DNA of 55,972 bases from Lachnospiraceae bacterium (GTDB taxonomy: Bacteria; Bacillota; Clostridia; Lachnospirales; Lachnospiraceae): the NCBI GenBank assembly GCA_014804795.1, contig JAAUZC010000024.1, forward strand, positions 1 through 55,972, read 5' to 3'. Of the stretch, positions 41,895-50,979 are shown piece by piece. The notes under the pieces were generated by a model that did no database searches, was not told the DNA's origin, and was given only the letters and a program-made list of their open reading frames with translations. Position numbers and translations under genes: made by a program. How positions within the stretch are numbered: the first letter of the stretch is position 1; every line of letters begins with the position of its first letter.

Positions 41895-44579
41895 TTACCC
41901 CCATCTGTTTTTTAATTTACTCTGCAGTCTGTACAGCGTGTTCATCGCATCCACCGGCGTCATATTCATGACGTCCGCTTCCAGCAGTTCTTTCAGTACA
42001 TCCTCATCCTTAACTGTATCGAACAGCGATATCTGCTGTAAATCCACTTCATCAAAAGTTTTTACTTTTTTGTCATCCGTCTTTGCTTCTATAGCAATGC
42101 TTTGTACCTTTTCGGTAATATCGTTTTCACTGAGCTGTGCCACGATTTCTTTTGCCCGGTCAATGACCATATCCGGCACGCCGGCCAGCTTTGCGACCTG
42201 AATACCGTAGCTTTTGTCGGCCCCGCCTTTGATGATCTTTCTCAGGAAAACAATATCGTCTCCTTTTTCTTTGACCGCAATACAGTAGTTGTTGACATTG
42301 CTGATCTTGCCTTCCAATTCCGTCAGTTCGTGATAGTGGGTGGCAAACAATGTTTTCGCCCCGAGTATCTTCCGGTTGCTGATATGTTCAATCACCGCCC
42401 AGGCGATGGAAAGTCCGTCGAAAGTAGATGTTCCTCTGCCGATCTCATCTAAGATCAGCAGACTGTTTTTCGTGGCGTTCCGCAAAATATTTGCCACTTC
42501 GTTCATTTCCACCATAAAGGTACTCTGTCCGCTTGCCAGATCATCGGAAGCACCGACTCTTGTAAAGATCCTGTCAACCAATCCGATCTTTGCGGACTTT
42601 GCGGGCACGAAACTGCCGAGCTGCGCCATCAGTACAATTAACGCCGTCTGCCGCATATAGGTGGATTTTCCCGCCATATTCGGTCCTGTGATCACGGCGA
42701 TCAGGTGACTTCCATTGTCCAGATAGGTGTCATTTGTGACAAACATGTCATTTCCCATGACCTGTTCTACAACAGGATGCCGTCCGTCCTTAATATGAAG
42801 CAGGCCTTTTTCATTGATCTCAGGCCGCACATAGTGATAACGCTCCGCGACTAAAGAAAGGGATGCAAATACATCCAACCTTGCAATCGCTTTTGCAGTC
42901 TTCTGAATCCGCTCAATCTCGTTCCCGATCGTATCCCGTATTTTGCAGAACAGATCATACTCCAGTGTGGAAAGCTTATCCTCCGCATTCAGTATGGTGT
43001 CTTCCAGCTCCTTTAACCGCGGTGTTGTGTACCGTTCGGCATTGGCAAGAGTCTGTTTGCGTACATAATCCTCCGGCACCATGTTTTTGAAAGAATTTGT
43101 CACCTCAAAATAATAGCCGAATACTTTATTATATTTGATCCGCAGGTTTTTAATACCGGTACGATTTCTGTCCTCTTCCTCCAGTGCTGCTAACCAGTTT
43201 TTCCCTTCCGTTTTTGCTTTCCGCAGCGAATCGATCGTATCGTCAAATCCGTCTTTGATAATACCGCCTTCCCGCACCAGAATCGGCGGATCTTCGTTAA
43301 TTCCCGCATCAATCAGCCCGTATATATCTTCTAACGGGTCAATATCTTCCCGAATCTCTGCCAAAAGACCTTTCCCGAAAGCGGAAAGTACCGTTTTGAT
43401 CGGTTTCAACATGGCAAGGGAATTTCGGAAAGCGATCAGATCTCTTGGATTTGCCGACTGATAACTGATTTTTCCAAGCAGCCTTTCCAGATCGTAAACC
43501 GGATTTAAATATTCTCTGATCTCATCTCTGCTGATGGCGTCTTTCGACAGCTCCTCCACTGCATCCAGCCTCTCTTCGATCTGCTGTTTATCAATTAAGG
43601 GCTGTTCAATATAGCTGCGCAGAGTCCTTGCACCCATGGCAGTCTTTGTCTTATCAAGCACCCATAGCAGAGAACCTCTCTTCTGTTTTTCCCGCAGCGT
43701 CTCCGTCAGTTCCAGGTTCCGCCTTGTGGCGGAGTCAAGCAGCATAAATTTACTGGTCAGATAAGGATAGATATGGGTGATATTGCTCATGGATGACTTC
43801 TGTGTCTCATATAAATAGCGAAGAAGCGCTCCTGCCGCCAGAATGCCAACCGGGAAGTCTTCCACACCAAGCCCTGTTAATACCGCCACTTTGAAATGTT
43901 TTTTTAACAGTTTTTTTGCGCCGTCGTCATCAAAATAATGGGCTTCCAGCGCATTGACAGCAATCCGCAGGCGGTTTCTCATATCTTCAATATCCATGCC
44001 GGAAACTAAAAACGCATCATTGCAGATAATCTCCGACGGCCCGTATTTACTGATCTCGTCAAGCAGTTTATTATTGTCTTCCAACTCTGTCAAATAATAA
44101 TCTCCCGTAGAAATATCGGCAATAGAAAGCCCGATCCTGCCCGTGAAATAGGCAATACTCATCAGGAAATTGTTGCGGGATTCTTCCAATGACTGGATAT
44201 TCAAATTTGTTCCGGGAGTAACGATCCGCGTCACTTCCCGCTTTACCATGCCTTTCGCCAGTTTCGGGTCTTCCACCTGTTCGCAGATTGCCACTTTATA
44301 TCCTTTTTCGATCAGCCTGTTCAGATAAGTATCTACTGCATGATAGGGAACGCCGCACATGGGCGCCCGTTCCTCTAACCCGCAGCTTTTACCGGTCAGC
44401 GTGATCTCCAGTTCTCTGGACACGGTCAGCGCGTCCTCAAAAAACATCTCATAAAAATCACCCAGTCTGTAGAATAACAGACAGCCCGGGTACTGGTCTT
44501 TTGTCTGTAAGTAATGCTGCATCATCGGCGTTAATTCCGATAATTCTTTTTCTGTCAGTTCCTTAGCATTTTCAGCCAT
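41895..44579 (-). CDS. mutS: DNA mismatch recognition protein MutS
   Basis: An 894-residue MutS1. The mismatch-binding domain contains GDFYEMFFEDA, with the intercalating Phe of the F-x-E motif (FYEMF). ATPase motifs: GPNMAGKSTYMRQ (Walker A), SLLILDEIGRGTSTFDGLSIAW (Walker B and signature), ATHYHEL (His switch). ATG at 44591 carries the GGAGG ribosome site; the ATG at 44579 follows it by 5 nt and is preferred (MAENAKELTEKELSEL). A 36-nt palindrome ends 12 nt upstream of this ATG. Confidence 0.97.
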   Translation of the reverse strand: MAENAKELTEKELSELTPMMQHYLQTKDQYPGCLLFYRLGDFYEMFFEDALTVSRELEITLTGKSCGLEERAPMCGVPYHAVDTYLNRLIEKGYKVAICEQVEDPKLAKGMVKREVTRIVTPGTNLNIQSLEESRNNFLMSIAYFTGRIGLSIADISTGDYYLTELEDNNKLLDEISKYGPSEIICNDAFLVSGMDIEDMRNRLRIAVNALEAHYFDDDGAKKLLKKHFKVAVLTGLGVEDFPVGILAAGALLRYLYETQKSSMSNITHIYPYLTSKFMLLDSATRRNLELTETLREKQKRGSLLWVLDKTKTAMGARTLRSYIEQPLIDKQQIEERLDAVEELSKDAISRDEIREYLNPVYDLERLLGKISYQSANPRDLIAFRNSLAMLKPIKTVLSAFGKGLLAEIREDIDPLEDIYGLIDAGINEDPPILVREGGIIKDGFDDTIDSLRKAKTEGKNWLAALEEEDRNRTGIKNLRIKYNKVFGYYFEVTNSFKNMVPEDYVRKQTLANAERYTTPRLKELEDTILNAEDKLSTLEYDLFCKIRDTIGNEIERIQKTAKAIARLDVFASLSLVAERYHYVRPEINEKGLLHIKDGRHPVVEQVMGNDMFVTNDTYLDNGSHLIAVITGPNMAGKSTYMRQTALIVLMAQLGSFVPAKSAKIGLVDRIFTRVGASDDLASGQSTFMVEMNEVANILRNATKNSLLILDEIGRGTSTFDGLSIAWAVIEHISNRKILGAKTLFATHYHELTELEGKISNVNNYCIAVKEKGDDIVFLRKIIKGGADKSYGIQVAKLAGVPDMVIDRAKEIVAQLSENDITEKVQSIAIEAKTDDKKVKTFDEVDLQQISLFDTVKDEDVLKELLEADVMNMTPVDAMNTLYRLQSKLKNRWG

Positions 44580-44591
44580 TTTTGCCTCCAT

Positions 44592-44627
44592 GGGTCAAGT
44601 GGACATGCTTGCATGGCCATTTGACCC
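44592..44627. promoter_or_regulatory. 36-nt palindrome directly upstream of the mutS ribosome binding site
   Basis: GGGTCAA (44592-44598) pairs with TTGACCC (44621-44627), an inner G-U/GC step continues the stem, and CATGC (44604-44608) pairs with GCATG (44611-44615). On the minus strand the hairpin is followed at once by the ATGGAGG Shine-Dalgarno region. It may be a terminator for miaB read-through, a translational control hairpin or an operator. Confidence 0.55.
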
Positions 44628-44786
44628 TCACATCAAGGTCGAAAGATTTTCTTTCAACCTTCCTCCCGTAGATCAAAAAACCTGCCGTTTGCAACGTACA
44701 ATGGCAAGTCGTATATTCATTTACTCCTGCGGCATATGTCCGGCATCCGCATTTCCGCCTGATCCGCCATTCTCTGGAATCCATAT

Positions 44787-46271
44787 TCAGGCTTTTGACC
44801 CGATATAATAAAACCCTTCGCATTTTTCCAGCGTCACATCCACAATCTGCCCGATCAGGGATGCGTCCCCCGGAAAATGCACAACAGTATTGTTGGATAA
44901 TCTTCCTGTCACAAGCGAGCTGTCCTGTTCATTCAACTCTTCCACTAAAACAGGGAGCGTTTTCCCCTCAAAACGCTTTACCCGATCTCTTGCCGTCTCC
45001 TGAACGCAGGCAAGTATTTTGTCAAAGTTTTCCCGCACCAGCGTATCGGGCACCTGTTCCATAGCCGCTGCAGGTGTACCTGTCCGTTTGGAGTAGACAA
45101 ACGTAAATGCATTGTCAAACTGCACTCTTTTTATCACATCTATGGTATCTTCCGCATCCTGCGCTGTCTCTCCGGGAAAGCCCACAATTATATCCGTTGT
45201 CAGAGAAATATCAGGAATTTCGCGCCTGATCTTTTCAGCCAGCGCAAGATAGGACTCTTTTGTATACCGGCGGTTCATCTTTTCTAAAATTGCTGTGGAG
45301 CCGGATTGCAGCGGCAAATGCAGATGACGGCATATCTTCTTCGACTCTTTCATCACCTGTATCAGTTCATCAGAGAGGTCTTTTGGATGGGAAGTCATAA
45401 AGCGGATTCGCTCAATTCCCTCCACTTTTTCCACTTCCTTCAGTAATTCCGGAAATGTCATAGACTCTTCACCCTGTTGTTTTCCGTAGGAATTGACATT
45501 CTGCCCAAGCAGCATGACCTCTTTCACGCCGTCCGCCGCCAGATTTTTCACTTCCCTCAAAATTTCCTCCGGCGATCTGGACCTCTCCCGCCCGCGCACA
45601 TACGGCACAATGCAGTAACTGCAAAAATTATTACAGCCGAACATGATATTCACACCGGATTTAAACGGGTATTTCCGCTCCACCGGCAGATCTTCCACAA
45701 TTTTGTCGGTATCTTCCCAGATATCCACAATCATGCCCTTTTCCGCATAACAGCGGTACAGCAGTTCCGCAAACTTATACAGATTATGCGTGCCAAAGAT
45801 CAGATCGACAAAGGGATAACTCTTTCGAAGCTTCTGAATCACCAGATCCTCCTGCATCATACAGCCGCATAGCGCCACTTTCATTCCGGGATTCTTCTTT
45901 TTATAACCGTTCAAGACGCCCAGTCTTCCGAAAACACGCTGGTTTGCGTTATCCCGTACTGTGCAGGTATTGTAAATGACAAAATCGGCGTCCTCCGACC
46001 CGGTTTCCAGAAAACCCACTTTCTTTAAAATGCCAGACAGCTTTTCGGAATCTCTGGCATTCATCTGACAGCCGAAAGTAACAGAACACGCATATAGTGG
46101 ACGTCCAAGACGTTCGCTTTCCAATTTTACAATCTGCCGGCACTTCGCCATAAAGTAATATTGACGCTGTGGTTCAAAATCAGGAGGATTACAACTCACA
46201 TTGACCCTATCCAAATCTATATGTTTTAACTCTTCTGTCCCAATATTTTTTAAATCAATATAAAAATCCAT
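44787..46271 (-). CDS. miaB: tRNA-2-methylthio-N6-dimethylallyladenosine synthase
   Basis: A 494-residue radical-SAM methylthiotransferase acting on tRNAs modified by MiaA. The UPF0004 domain has Cys at 68 (VTFGCQMNARDSEK), 103 (NTCTVRDNA) and 137 (CGCMMQ) for one 4Fe-4S cluster. The radical SAM triad is C213-C217-C220 in GCNNFCSYC. A C-terminal TRAM domain begins near 430. A leading extension of about 55 residues (MDFYIDLKNIGTEELKHIDLDRVN) precedes the usual start. miaA lies on the same strand downstream, so the two steps are encoded together. Confidence 0.96.
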   Translation of the reverse strand: MDFYIDLKNIGTEELKHIDLDRVNVSCNPPDFEPQRQYYFMAKCRQIVKLESERLGRPLYACSVTFGCQMNARDSEKLSGILKKVGFLETGSEDADFVIYNTCTVRDNANQRVFGRLGVLNGYKKKNPGMKVALCGCMMQEDLVIQKLRKSYPFVDLIFGTHNLYKFAELLYRCYAEKGMIVDIWEDTDKIVEDLPVERKYPFKSGVNIMFGCNNFCSYCIVPYVRGRERSRSPEEILREVKNLAADGVKEVMLLGQNVNSYGKQQGEESMTFPELLKEVEKVEGIERIRFMTSHPKDLSDELIQVMKESKKICRHLHLPLQSGSTAILEKMNRRYTKESYLALAEKIRREIPDISLTTDIIVGFPGETAQDAEDTIDVIKRVQFDNAFTFVYSKRTGTPAAAMEQVPDTLVRENFDKILACVQETARDRVKRFEGKTLPVLVEELNEQDSSLVTGRLSNNTVVHFPGDASLIGQIVDVTLEKCEGFYYIGSKA

Positions 46272-46310
46272 CGTTTATCCTTTTGCTAATTGTTCATTTT
46301 TATTACTTTC

Positions 46311-46502
46311 CTAATCCCAATTTATTGCATCATGGGGAACTGTCCCGTTTTCTGCCCTGTCCTTTCTCCCTTCCAAAATTGCTTCTATTTCATCCGGTTC
46401 CGGAACTGTCTCTGGAATAAATTTAATGATAACTTTATAAAGTACCTCGACATCTTCTTCCGGTACTAACTCTATCAGATTTTTAAGCATTTCTTTACTC
46501 AT
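46311..46502 (-). CDS. Putative antitoxin paired with RelE-type toxin
   Basis: A 63-residue acidic protein (MSKEMLKNLIELVPEEDVEVLYKVIIKFIPETVPEPDEIEAILEGRKDRAENGTVPHDAINWD). The helical first half and the acidic end with a Trp-Asp terminus resemble antitoxins that accompany RelE/ParE toxins. AGGAGG lies 7 nt before the ATG. It follows the toxin gene by 20 nt, so the order is toxin first (as in higBA), and miaB begins 39 nt downstream. No DNA-binding fold is clear in the sequence. Confidence 0.75.
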   Translation of the reverse strand: MSKEMLKNLIELVPEEDVEVLYKVIIKFIPETVPEPDEIEAILEGRKDRAENGTVPHDAINWD

Positions 46503-46522
46503 CGTTTTACCTCCTGAATTTC

Positions 46523-46762
46523 CTACATTCTTTTATATGCCTGTCCTCTTGGAATAATATTATCAATATATATTGTATCATCTTCTATTGAAAACAGTAC
46601 TCTTAAATCTCCGACTCTTAAACGATAGCCATTTTCAATACCCTGTAATTTTTTAATATCCCCCAAAGGGATTTTTTCTATGGCTTCTCTCAAACGTTTC
46701 TTCGCCCGCTTATCAACAGAATTGATATATTTTACTGTCTTCTTACTATACTCAATTTTCAA
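46523..46762 (-). CDS. RelE/ParE-family toxin
   Basis: A 79-residue protein: (L/M)KIEYSKKTVKYINSVDKRAKKRLREAIEKIPLGDIKKLQGIENGYRLRVGDLRVLFSIEDDTIYIDNIIPRGQAYKRM. KLQG-x-YRLRVGDLRVLFSI and the terminal RGQAYK segment are typical of RelE mRNA interferases. The start is taken as TTG at 46762. The frame opens further to 46825, but those 21 residues (CNIFRLSDEY...) come from a miaB-derived 19-bp repeat in another frame. The surroundings are AT-rich, consistent with transfer. Confidence 0.82.
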   Translation of the reverse strand: MKIEYSKKTVKYINSVDKRAKKRLREAIEKIPLGDIKKLQGIENGYRLRVGDLRVLFSIEDDTIYIDNIIPRGQAYKRM

Positions 46763-46794
46763 ATTTTTCTCACACTCTCTTTCTTGGATTCGGT

Positions 46795-46813
46795 ATTCAT
46801 CTGACAGCCGAAA
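46795..46813. repeat. 19-bp copy of a miaB segment upstream of the toxin gene
   Basis: ATTCATCTGACAGCCGAAA at 46795-46813 is identical to 46059-46077 inside miaB, where it encodes the conserved FGCQMN motif. The two lie about 736 nt apart in the same orientation. They flank the toxin/antitoxin pair and the 5' part of miaB. Confidence 0.7.
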
Positions 46814-47007
46814 AATATTACACAAGAACTGGCTCGGGCGGGGTACTCGTTTTTTTAGTTTATAATGATCATAATCATACTCACATAAGTTTCCATATTA
46901 CCGCTCTGATTTTATCACAGGCACTTTTTTAATTCAAGGAAAACCGCTGAAATTTGCCAAAGTCACAAGTCTGTAACGCTCGAAATAATACGGCAAAAAA
47001 ACATCAG

Positions 47008-47036
47008 TTTACTTTTCTGCATTTAAGTGTTAAGAT
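47008..47036 (+). promoter_or_regulatory. Possible promoter of the lipid kinase gene
   Basis: TTTACT (47008-47013), a 17-nt spacer and TAAGAT (47031-47036) lie 35 nt upstream of the ATG at 47072, with a GAGGT ribosome site between them. Confidence 0.4.
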
Positions 47037-47071
47037 AAAAAAATCAATATATTACAAAAGACGAGGTATCT

Positions 47072-48031
47072 ATGAATCACAGTATCAGCAAGCCTGCATC
47101 TATATATCACTTTATCATCAATCCCGCTTCCCGCTCCGGCAGAGGACTTAAAATCTGGAAAAAACAGATAGAACCGGCACTGAACGAAAAACAGGTTATT
47201 TATAAAAGTTATGTGTCGAAAAAAGCCGGAGATGTAACAGAAATCGTAAGAAAGATTTACTACTCTGTGAGCGCCGGGTCTCGTATCTATATCATTGTAC
47301 TCGGCGGAGACGGCACGGTAAATGAAGTACTGCAGGGCTTTCCCGATCCTTCCTCCCTGGTTTTGGGATATATTCCCACAGGCTCCAGCAATGATTTTGC
47401 CAGAGACTTAAAAATTTCTAAAAATCCGCTGGACGCATTGAACTTAATATTATATAGAGCAAAACCAACCCCTATGGATCTCGGCAGCATCACTTACCCC
47501 GACGGCATAACACGCCATTTTCTCGTAAGCTGCGGGTTCGGTTATGATGCGGCTGTCTGCGAGGAAGTCAACCGCTCCGTTGTAAAAAATGTGTTAAACA
47601 AAATGGGGCTTGGCAAGCTGACCTATCTCGGCATTGCTCTGAAACAATTATTTGCCGCTAAAAAGATTTCCTGTAAGCTGACTCTTGATAATGACACCAC
47701 TGTCACAATAGACAATATGCTCTTTACATGCTGTATGCTGCACCGTTTCGAGGGAGGCGGTTTTATGTTTGCGCCGGATGCGGATGCCCATGACGGTCTC
47801 CTGAATCTCTGTGCTGTGGGCGATATTTCCAAACTTCTGATTCTGTTTGCGCTGCCCACTGCTTTTTATGGAAAACACTATCGGTTTCGGGGAATTACAC
47901 CCTATCTTGCAAAGGAGATTACATTCGAATCCAGCTCGCCGCTCTGGGTACATACGGACGGAGAAGTCACACGAAAAGAATCAGGCATTACTGTTTCCTG
48001 TAAAAAAGATGCGTTTTTTATGTTGCTTTAA
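47072..48031 (+). CDS. Diacylglycerol kinase-like lipid kinase (DagK/YegS family)
   Basis: A 319-residue kinase. The catalytic loop GGDGT is at 78-82 (VLGGDGTVNEVLQGF), preceded by IINPASRSGRG (15-25) and followed by LGYIPTGSSNDFARDL. The C-terminal domain contains GLLNLCAVGDIS and the WVHTDGE motif. It probably phosphorylates diacylglycerol or a related lipid at the membrane, returning it to phospholipid or lipoteichoic acid metabolism. Only plus-strand gene in the right half. Its stop codon overlaps that of the convergent NUDIX gene. Confidence 0.92.
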   Translation: MNHSISKPASIYHFIINPASRSGRGLKIWKKQIEPALNEKQVIYKSYVSKKAGDVTEIVRKIYYSVSAGSRIYIIVLGGDGTVNEVLQGFPDPSSLVLGYIPTGSSNDFARDLKISKNPLDALNLILYRAKPTPMDLGSITYPDGITRHFLVSCGFGYDAAVCEEVNRSVVKNVLNKMGLGKLTYLGIALKQLFAAKKISCKLTLDNDTTVTIDNMLFTCCMLHRFEGGGFMFAPDADAHDGLLNLCAVGDISKLLILFALPTAFYGKHYRFRGITPYLAKEITFESSSPLWVHTDGEVTRKESGITVSCKKDAFFMLL

Positions 48032-48597
48032 GTCCCCAGTGCGATCAGCTTTTCATAGACCGGAATCATATCCGGCTCCGTTACTTTTTCCTTGAGTTCT
48101 TTGATCAGAATCCAGCCGACCTGGCTGTTTTCATCTTCTTTGATATGTAACGATTCCTTTTCATCTGCTTCAAAGAGGTAACTGAAGTTCAGGTGGAGAT
48201 GTGAACTGACATACTTTCCCTTTTTCACATGTCCCCAGACCGGCAGCACATCTACCGCCGCCATATAATTTTTATCGGATCCTGCGTTTATCACTTTCAG
48301 ATTCTGAATCCCTGTCTCTTCTTTTGCTTCTTTCACCGCGACTAAGAGCATATCGCTGTCGCCGTCTGCGTGCCCGCCGGTCCACGACCAGGAACGGTAA
48401 ATATTGTGGTAGACCATTAAAACCTTGTCCCGGTTTTTGTTGAAGATCATAGAGGCGGCCGTTATATGGGCAAAGTTGTTTTCCCGTGTCAGTATCGTGT
48501 CAGGAAAGGTTTTGATATAGGATAAAATCATCTCTCTGTCTGCGATTTCCTGTTCATTCCGGGGATGATAGTTTTTTAATTCTTCTATGTAGTTCAT
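48028..48597 (-). CDS. NUDIX hydrolase
   Basis: A 189-residue pyrophosphohydrolase. The Nudix box occupies about 74-97: GGHADGDSDMLLVAVKEAKEETGI. It deviates from GX5EX7REUXEEXGU at the first Glu (Asp in its place) and has Lys for Arg, but the catalytic EAKEETG core is intact. Substrate unknown. Its ATG overlaps the stop of the small membrane protein gene in an ATGA overlap, and its stop overlaps that of the lipid kinase on the other strand. Confidence 0.9.
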   Translation of the reverse strand: MNYIEELKNYHPRNEQEIADREMILSYIKTFPDTILTRENNFAHITAASMIFNKNRDKVLMVYHNIYRSWSWTGGHADGDSDMLLVAVKEAKEETGIQNLKVINAGSDKNYMAAVDVLPVWGHVKKGKYVSSHLHLNFSYLFEADEKESLHIKEDENSQVGWILIKELKEKVTEPDMIPVYEKLIALGT

Positions 48598-48866
48598 ATG
48601 GTATTCTTTTCCTTTATATTTTTAAATTTCAAAATCAGATGAATTATCTCACCGCACACAGCAATCCAAAAACCGTTTGCCAGTAATGTTTCGCCGATCT
48701 TCGTATTGACAGCGTATTCCAGCTGCATTTCTAAAGTCGGATCCTGATAAGGAATCCCTGCTTTTATCCCCCAATAATATAAACCGATAAAAAACAGAAT
48801 AATACCAGCTAATATAATAGAAAGGAGTAATCGACTAAAAATATTTTTTATTTTTTCACAAAACAT
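48594..48866 (-). CDS. Small two-helix membrane protein
   Basis: A 90-residue protein with two hydrophobic segments (about 12-33 and 60-80), a basic N-terminus (EKIKNIFSR) and a basic C-terminus (KFKNIKEKN). A short extracellular-like loop carries PYQDPTLEMQLEYAVN. No known family. It overlaps the nuclease-like gene (11 nt) and the NUDIX gene (4 nt), so the three genes form one unit. Confidence 0.7.
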   Translation of the reverse strand: MFCEKIKNIFSRLLLSIILAGIILFFIGLYYWGIKAGIPYQDPTLEMQLEYAVNTKIGETLLANGFWIAVCGEIIHLILKFKNIKEKNTI

Positions 48867-49629
48867 GATGCAGATTCGACCTTCCTTTCTTCCCGATCAG
48901 TTCTACAATTCCCAGATCGCGCAAGATCAACAGACATGTCTGCGCCGTATCCCTGGGGATATGGGCACACTTCGCTAAATCCAGCGAAGTAAACTCCTCC
49001 GGCAGATCTTCCGGCAGAAAACACAGGTAATCTTTGGCGCACTCAAGCCGCACAATATCTCGAAGTTTTCCCGGCAGGCGGTCATAGCGGGAAGCGCCTT
49101 TTTTCTTATCCCTGCTCCAGCCGTTCAACAATTTATATTCCTCCATATCCATCAGGAAAATATGAATGGACAGATTCGGATTTTGCAAAAAGGGCCGAAT
49201 CTTATACAGCTCCCAAAATACATCATAGGGGGTTCCTTTTCGTGGGGAACGTCTCCCCCCGGTGATCGCGCCTGTTTCCTGATCCAGCCAGTATATTTTC
49301 TTTTCCACCGGCACAGGGTATATCACCGTCACATGATATGTTTTCAGAAAAGCGGATAATTTCCCGCGCAGCTTATCGAAGGCTCTGGTTTGAATCTCCC
49401 AGATATCATCTCCAATAGCGATATCCGCAATATAGCGCCCTCTCTTTTGTTCCTGAAAATCATGGTTATAGCAGTAAAAGTCTTTTATCACTTCATGGAT
49501 CGTCTTTTCCTGTAATGTGCCGAACCCGTTTTCCTCTTTTTCCCGGGAAAGCAGTAAATCTGTAATCTTACCAAAATAGCGCCTGTTTTCCTCCATATCG
49601 CCAAGAGGGTATCTTATCTCGTCCTGCAT
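48856..49629 (-). CDS. Putative PD-(D/E)XK nuclease-like protein with C-terminal winged helix
   Basis: A 257-residue soluble protein. A possible PD-(D/E)XK core: Glu46 in HEVIKDFY, Asp69 in YIADIAIGDDIWEIQTR, Glu78 and Gln80 (E-x-Q in place of E-x-K), then strand TYHVTVIYPVPV. A middle region rich in Lys and Arg is followed by a helix-turn-helix-like C-terminus (about 215-257: FTSLDLAKCAHIPRDTAQTCLLILRDLGIVELIGKKGRSNLHHVL). The fold call rests on motif spacing only. It is co-transcribed with a membrane protein and a NUDIX hydrolase. Confidence 0.6.
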   Translation of the reverse strand: MQDEIRYPLGDMEENRRYFGKITDLLLSREKEENGFGTLQEKTIHEVIKDFYCYNHDFQEQKRGRYIADIAIGDDIWEIQTRAFDKLRGKLSAFLKTYHVTVIYPVPVEKKIYWLDQETGAITGGRRSPRKGTPYDVFWELYKIRPFLQNPNLSIHIFLMDMEEYKLLNGWSRDKKKGASRYDRLPGKLRDIVRLECAKDYLCFLPEDLPEEFTSLDLAKCAHIPRDTAQTCLLILRDLGIVELIGKKGRSNLHHVL

Positions 49630-49718
49630 TTCTTCTCCTGCAATGCCAAGTCATTGACTGAATTGGTCATCTTTTGAATCAACAGTTTTGCTCAGCATTT
49701 TAAGCTTTCACCTGACAG

Positions 49719-50963
49719 TTAAGCTCTGACCTGTCCGTTTCCGTAAATCTGGTATTTATAGCTTGTCAGTTCTCTCAGACCCATCGGCCCCCTTGCATGA
49801 AGCATCTGCGTACTGATGCCGATCTCAGCCCCGAAACCGAACTCAAAACCGTCCGTGAACCGTGTAGATGCATTCACATAGACACAGGCCGCGTCCACTT
49901 CCCGCAGAAACTGCTCCGCATGCGCTTTATCCTTCGTGATGATCGCCTCGGAATGCCCCGTATTATAGCGGTTGATATGGGCAATCGCTTCCTCAATACT
50001 GCCGACCGTCTTCATAGAAAGAATATAATCCAGATACTCCTTTCCGTAGTCCTCCTCCGTGGCGGGAACACTCTCCGGCAGAATCTCACATACCTGCTCA
50101 TCTCCTCTGATCTCCACTTGTTTTTCCCGCAGTTTTTCTGCAAGTTTCGGAAGCAGGGCATCTTTTATCTTTTCATGGATCACAAGTGATTCGCAGGCGT
50201 TGCAGACACCGATCCGCTGAGTCTTGGCGTTGAAGATAATGGAGATTGCCATGTCTAAATCCGCTTCCGCGTCCACATAAATATGACAGTTTCCCGTACC
50301 TGTTTCAATGACAGGAATCGTACTGTTTTCCACAACGCTTCGAATCAGTCCCGCTCCGCCTCTGGGAATCAAAAGATTTACATACCGGTGCATCTTCATA
50401 AAAGCAGCCACCGTCTCACGGCTTGTGTCCTCTATCATCGTCAGCGCGTCCACAGAAATACCGTTTTCGCCAAGCACTCTACGCAGCACTTCCACAATTT
50501 TCTGATTGGAATAAAAGGCATCGCTGCCGCCCTTCAAAATCACTACATTGCCTGTTTTAAAGCAAAGTCCGAAAGCATCTGCCGTCACATTGGGGCGGGC
50601 TTCATAGATAATACCGATCACGCCGATGGGGACACGGCATTTCTCGATATGCAGTCCGTTCGGTCTGTCAAATGTCTCTATTATTTCTCCGACAGGGTCA
50701 GGAAGATTTGCAATCTGTAAAAGTCCCTCCGCCATCGCTTCAATGCGGGAAACAGTCAGCCGCAGCCTGTCCTGCAGTCCCTGGGGCATTCCCTTCTCCA
50801 CGGCTTTCTGCATGTCCAGCTCATTTGCCTTTAAAATTTCTTCCTGACAGTTGACAAGTGCCTGCGCGCCCTGCTCCAAAACCTGATTCTTTTTCTCTGT
50901 GGATAAAGTCTGCATCTCATACTTTATCGCCGCCGCATTTTTGCACAGTAATTCAAGATTCAT
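49719..50963 (-). CDS. proA: Gamma-glutamyl phosphate reductase
   Basis: A 414-residue NADPH-dependent enzyme of proline synthesis, reducing glutamyl-5-phosphate to the semialdehyde. The catalytic Cys lies in [15 protein letters not shown]. Also visible are [44 protein letters not shown] and [25 protein letters not shown]. proB is not adjacent, so proA stands alone here. It starts 16 nt after the stop of the alpha/beta hydrolase gene. Confidence 0.97.
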   Translation of the reverse strand: MNLELLCKNAAAIKYEMQTLSTEKKNQVLEQGAQALVNCQEEILKANELDMQKAVEKGMPQGLQDRLRLTVSRIEAMAEGLLQIANLPDPVGEIIETFDRPNGLHIEKCRVPIGVIGIIYEARPNVTADAFGLCFKTGNVVILKGGSDAFYSNQKIVEVLRRVLGENGISVDALTMIEDTSRETVAAFMKMHRYVNLLIPRGGAGLIRSVVENSTIPVIETGTGNCHIYVDAEADLDMAISIIFNAKTQRIGVCNACESLVIHEKIKDALLPKLAEKLREKQVEIRGDEQVCEILPESVPATEEDYGKEYLDYILSMKTVGSIEEAIAHINRYNTGHSEAIITKDKAHAEQFLREVDAACVYVNASTRFTDGFEFGFGAEIGISTQMLHARGPMGLRELTSYKYQIYGNGQVRA

Positions 50964-50979
50964 TATTTTTCTCCTTATT

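Noticed and set aside
44572-44823. 83-residue minus-strand frame between miaB and mutS
   Set aside because: It overlaps the miaB end and mutS start, runs through the palindrome, has no ribosome site and a composition unlike neighbouring proteins.
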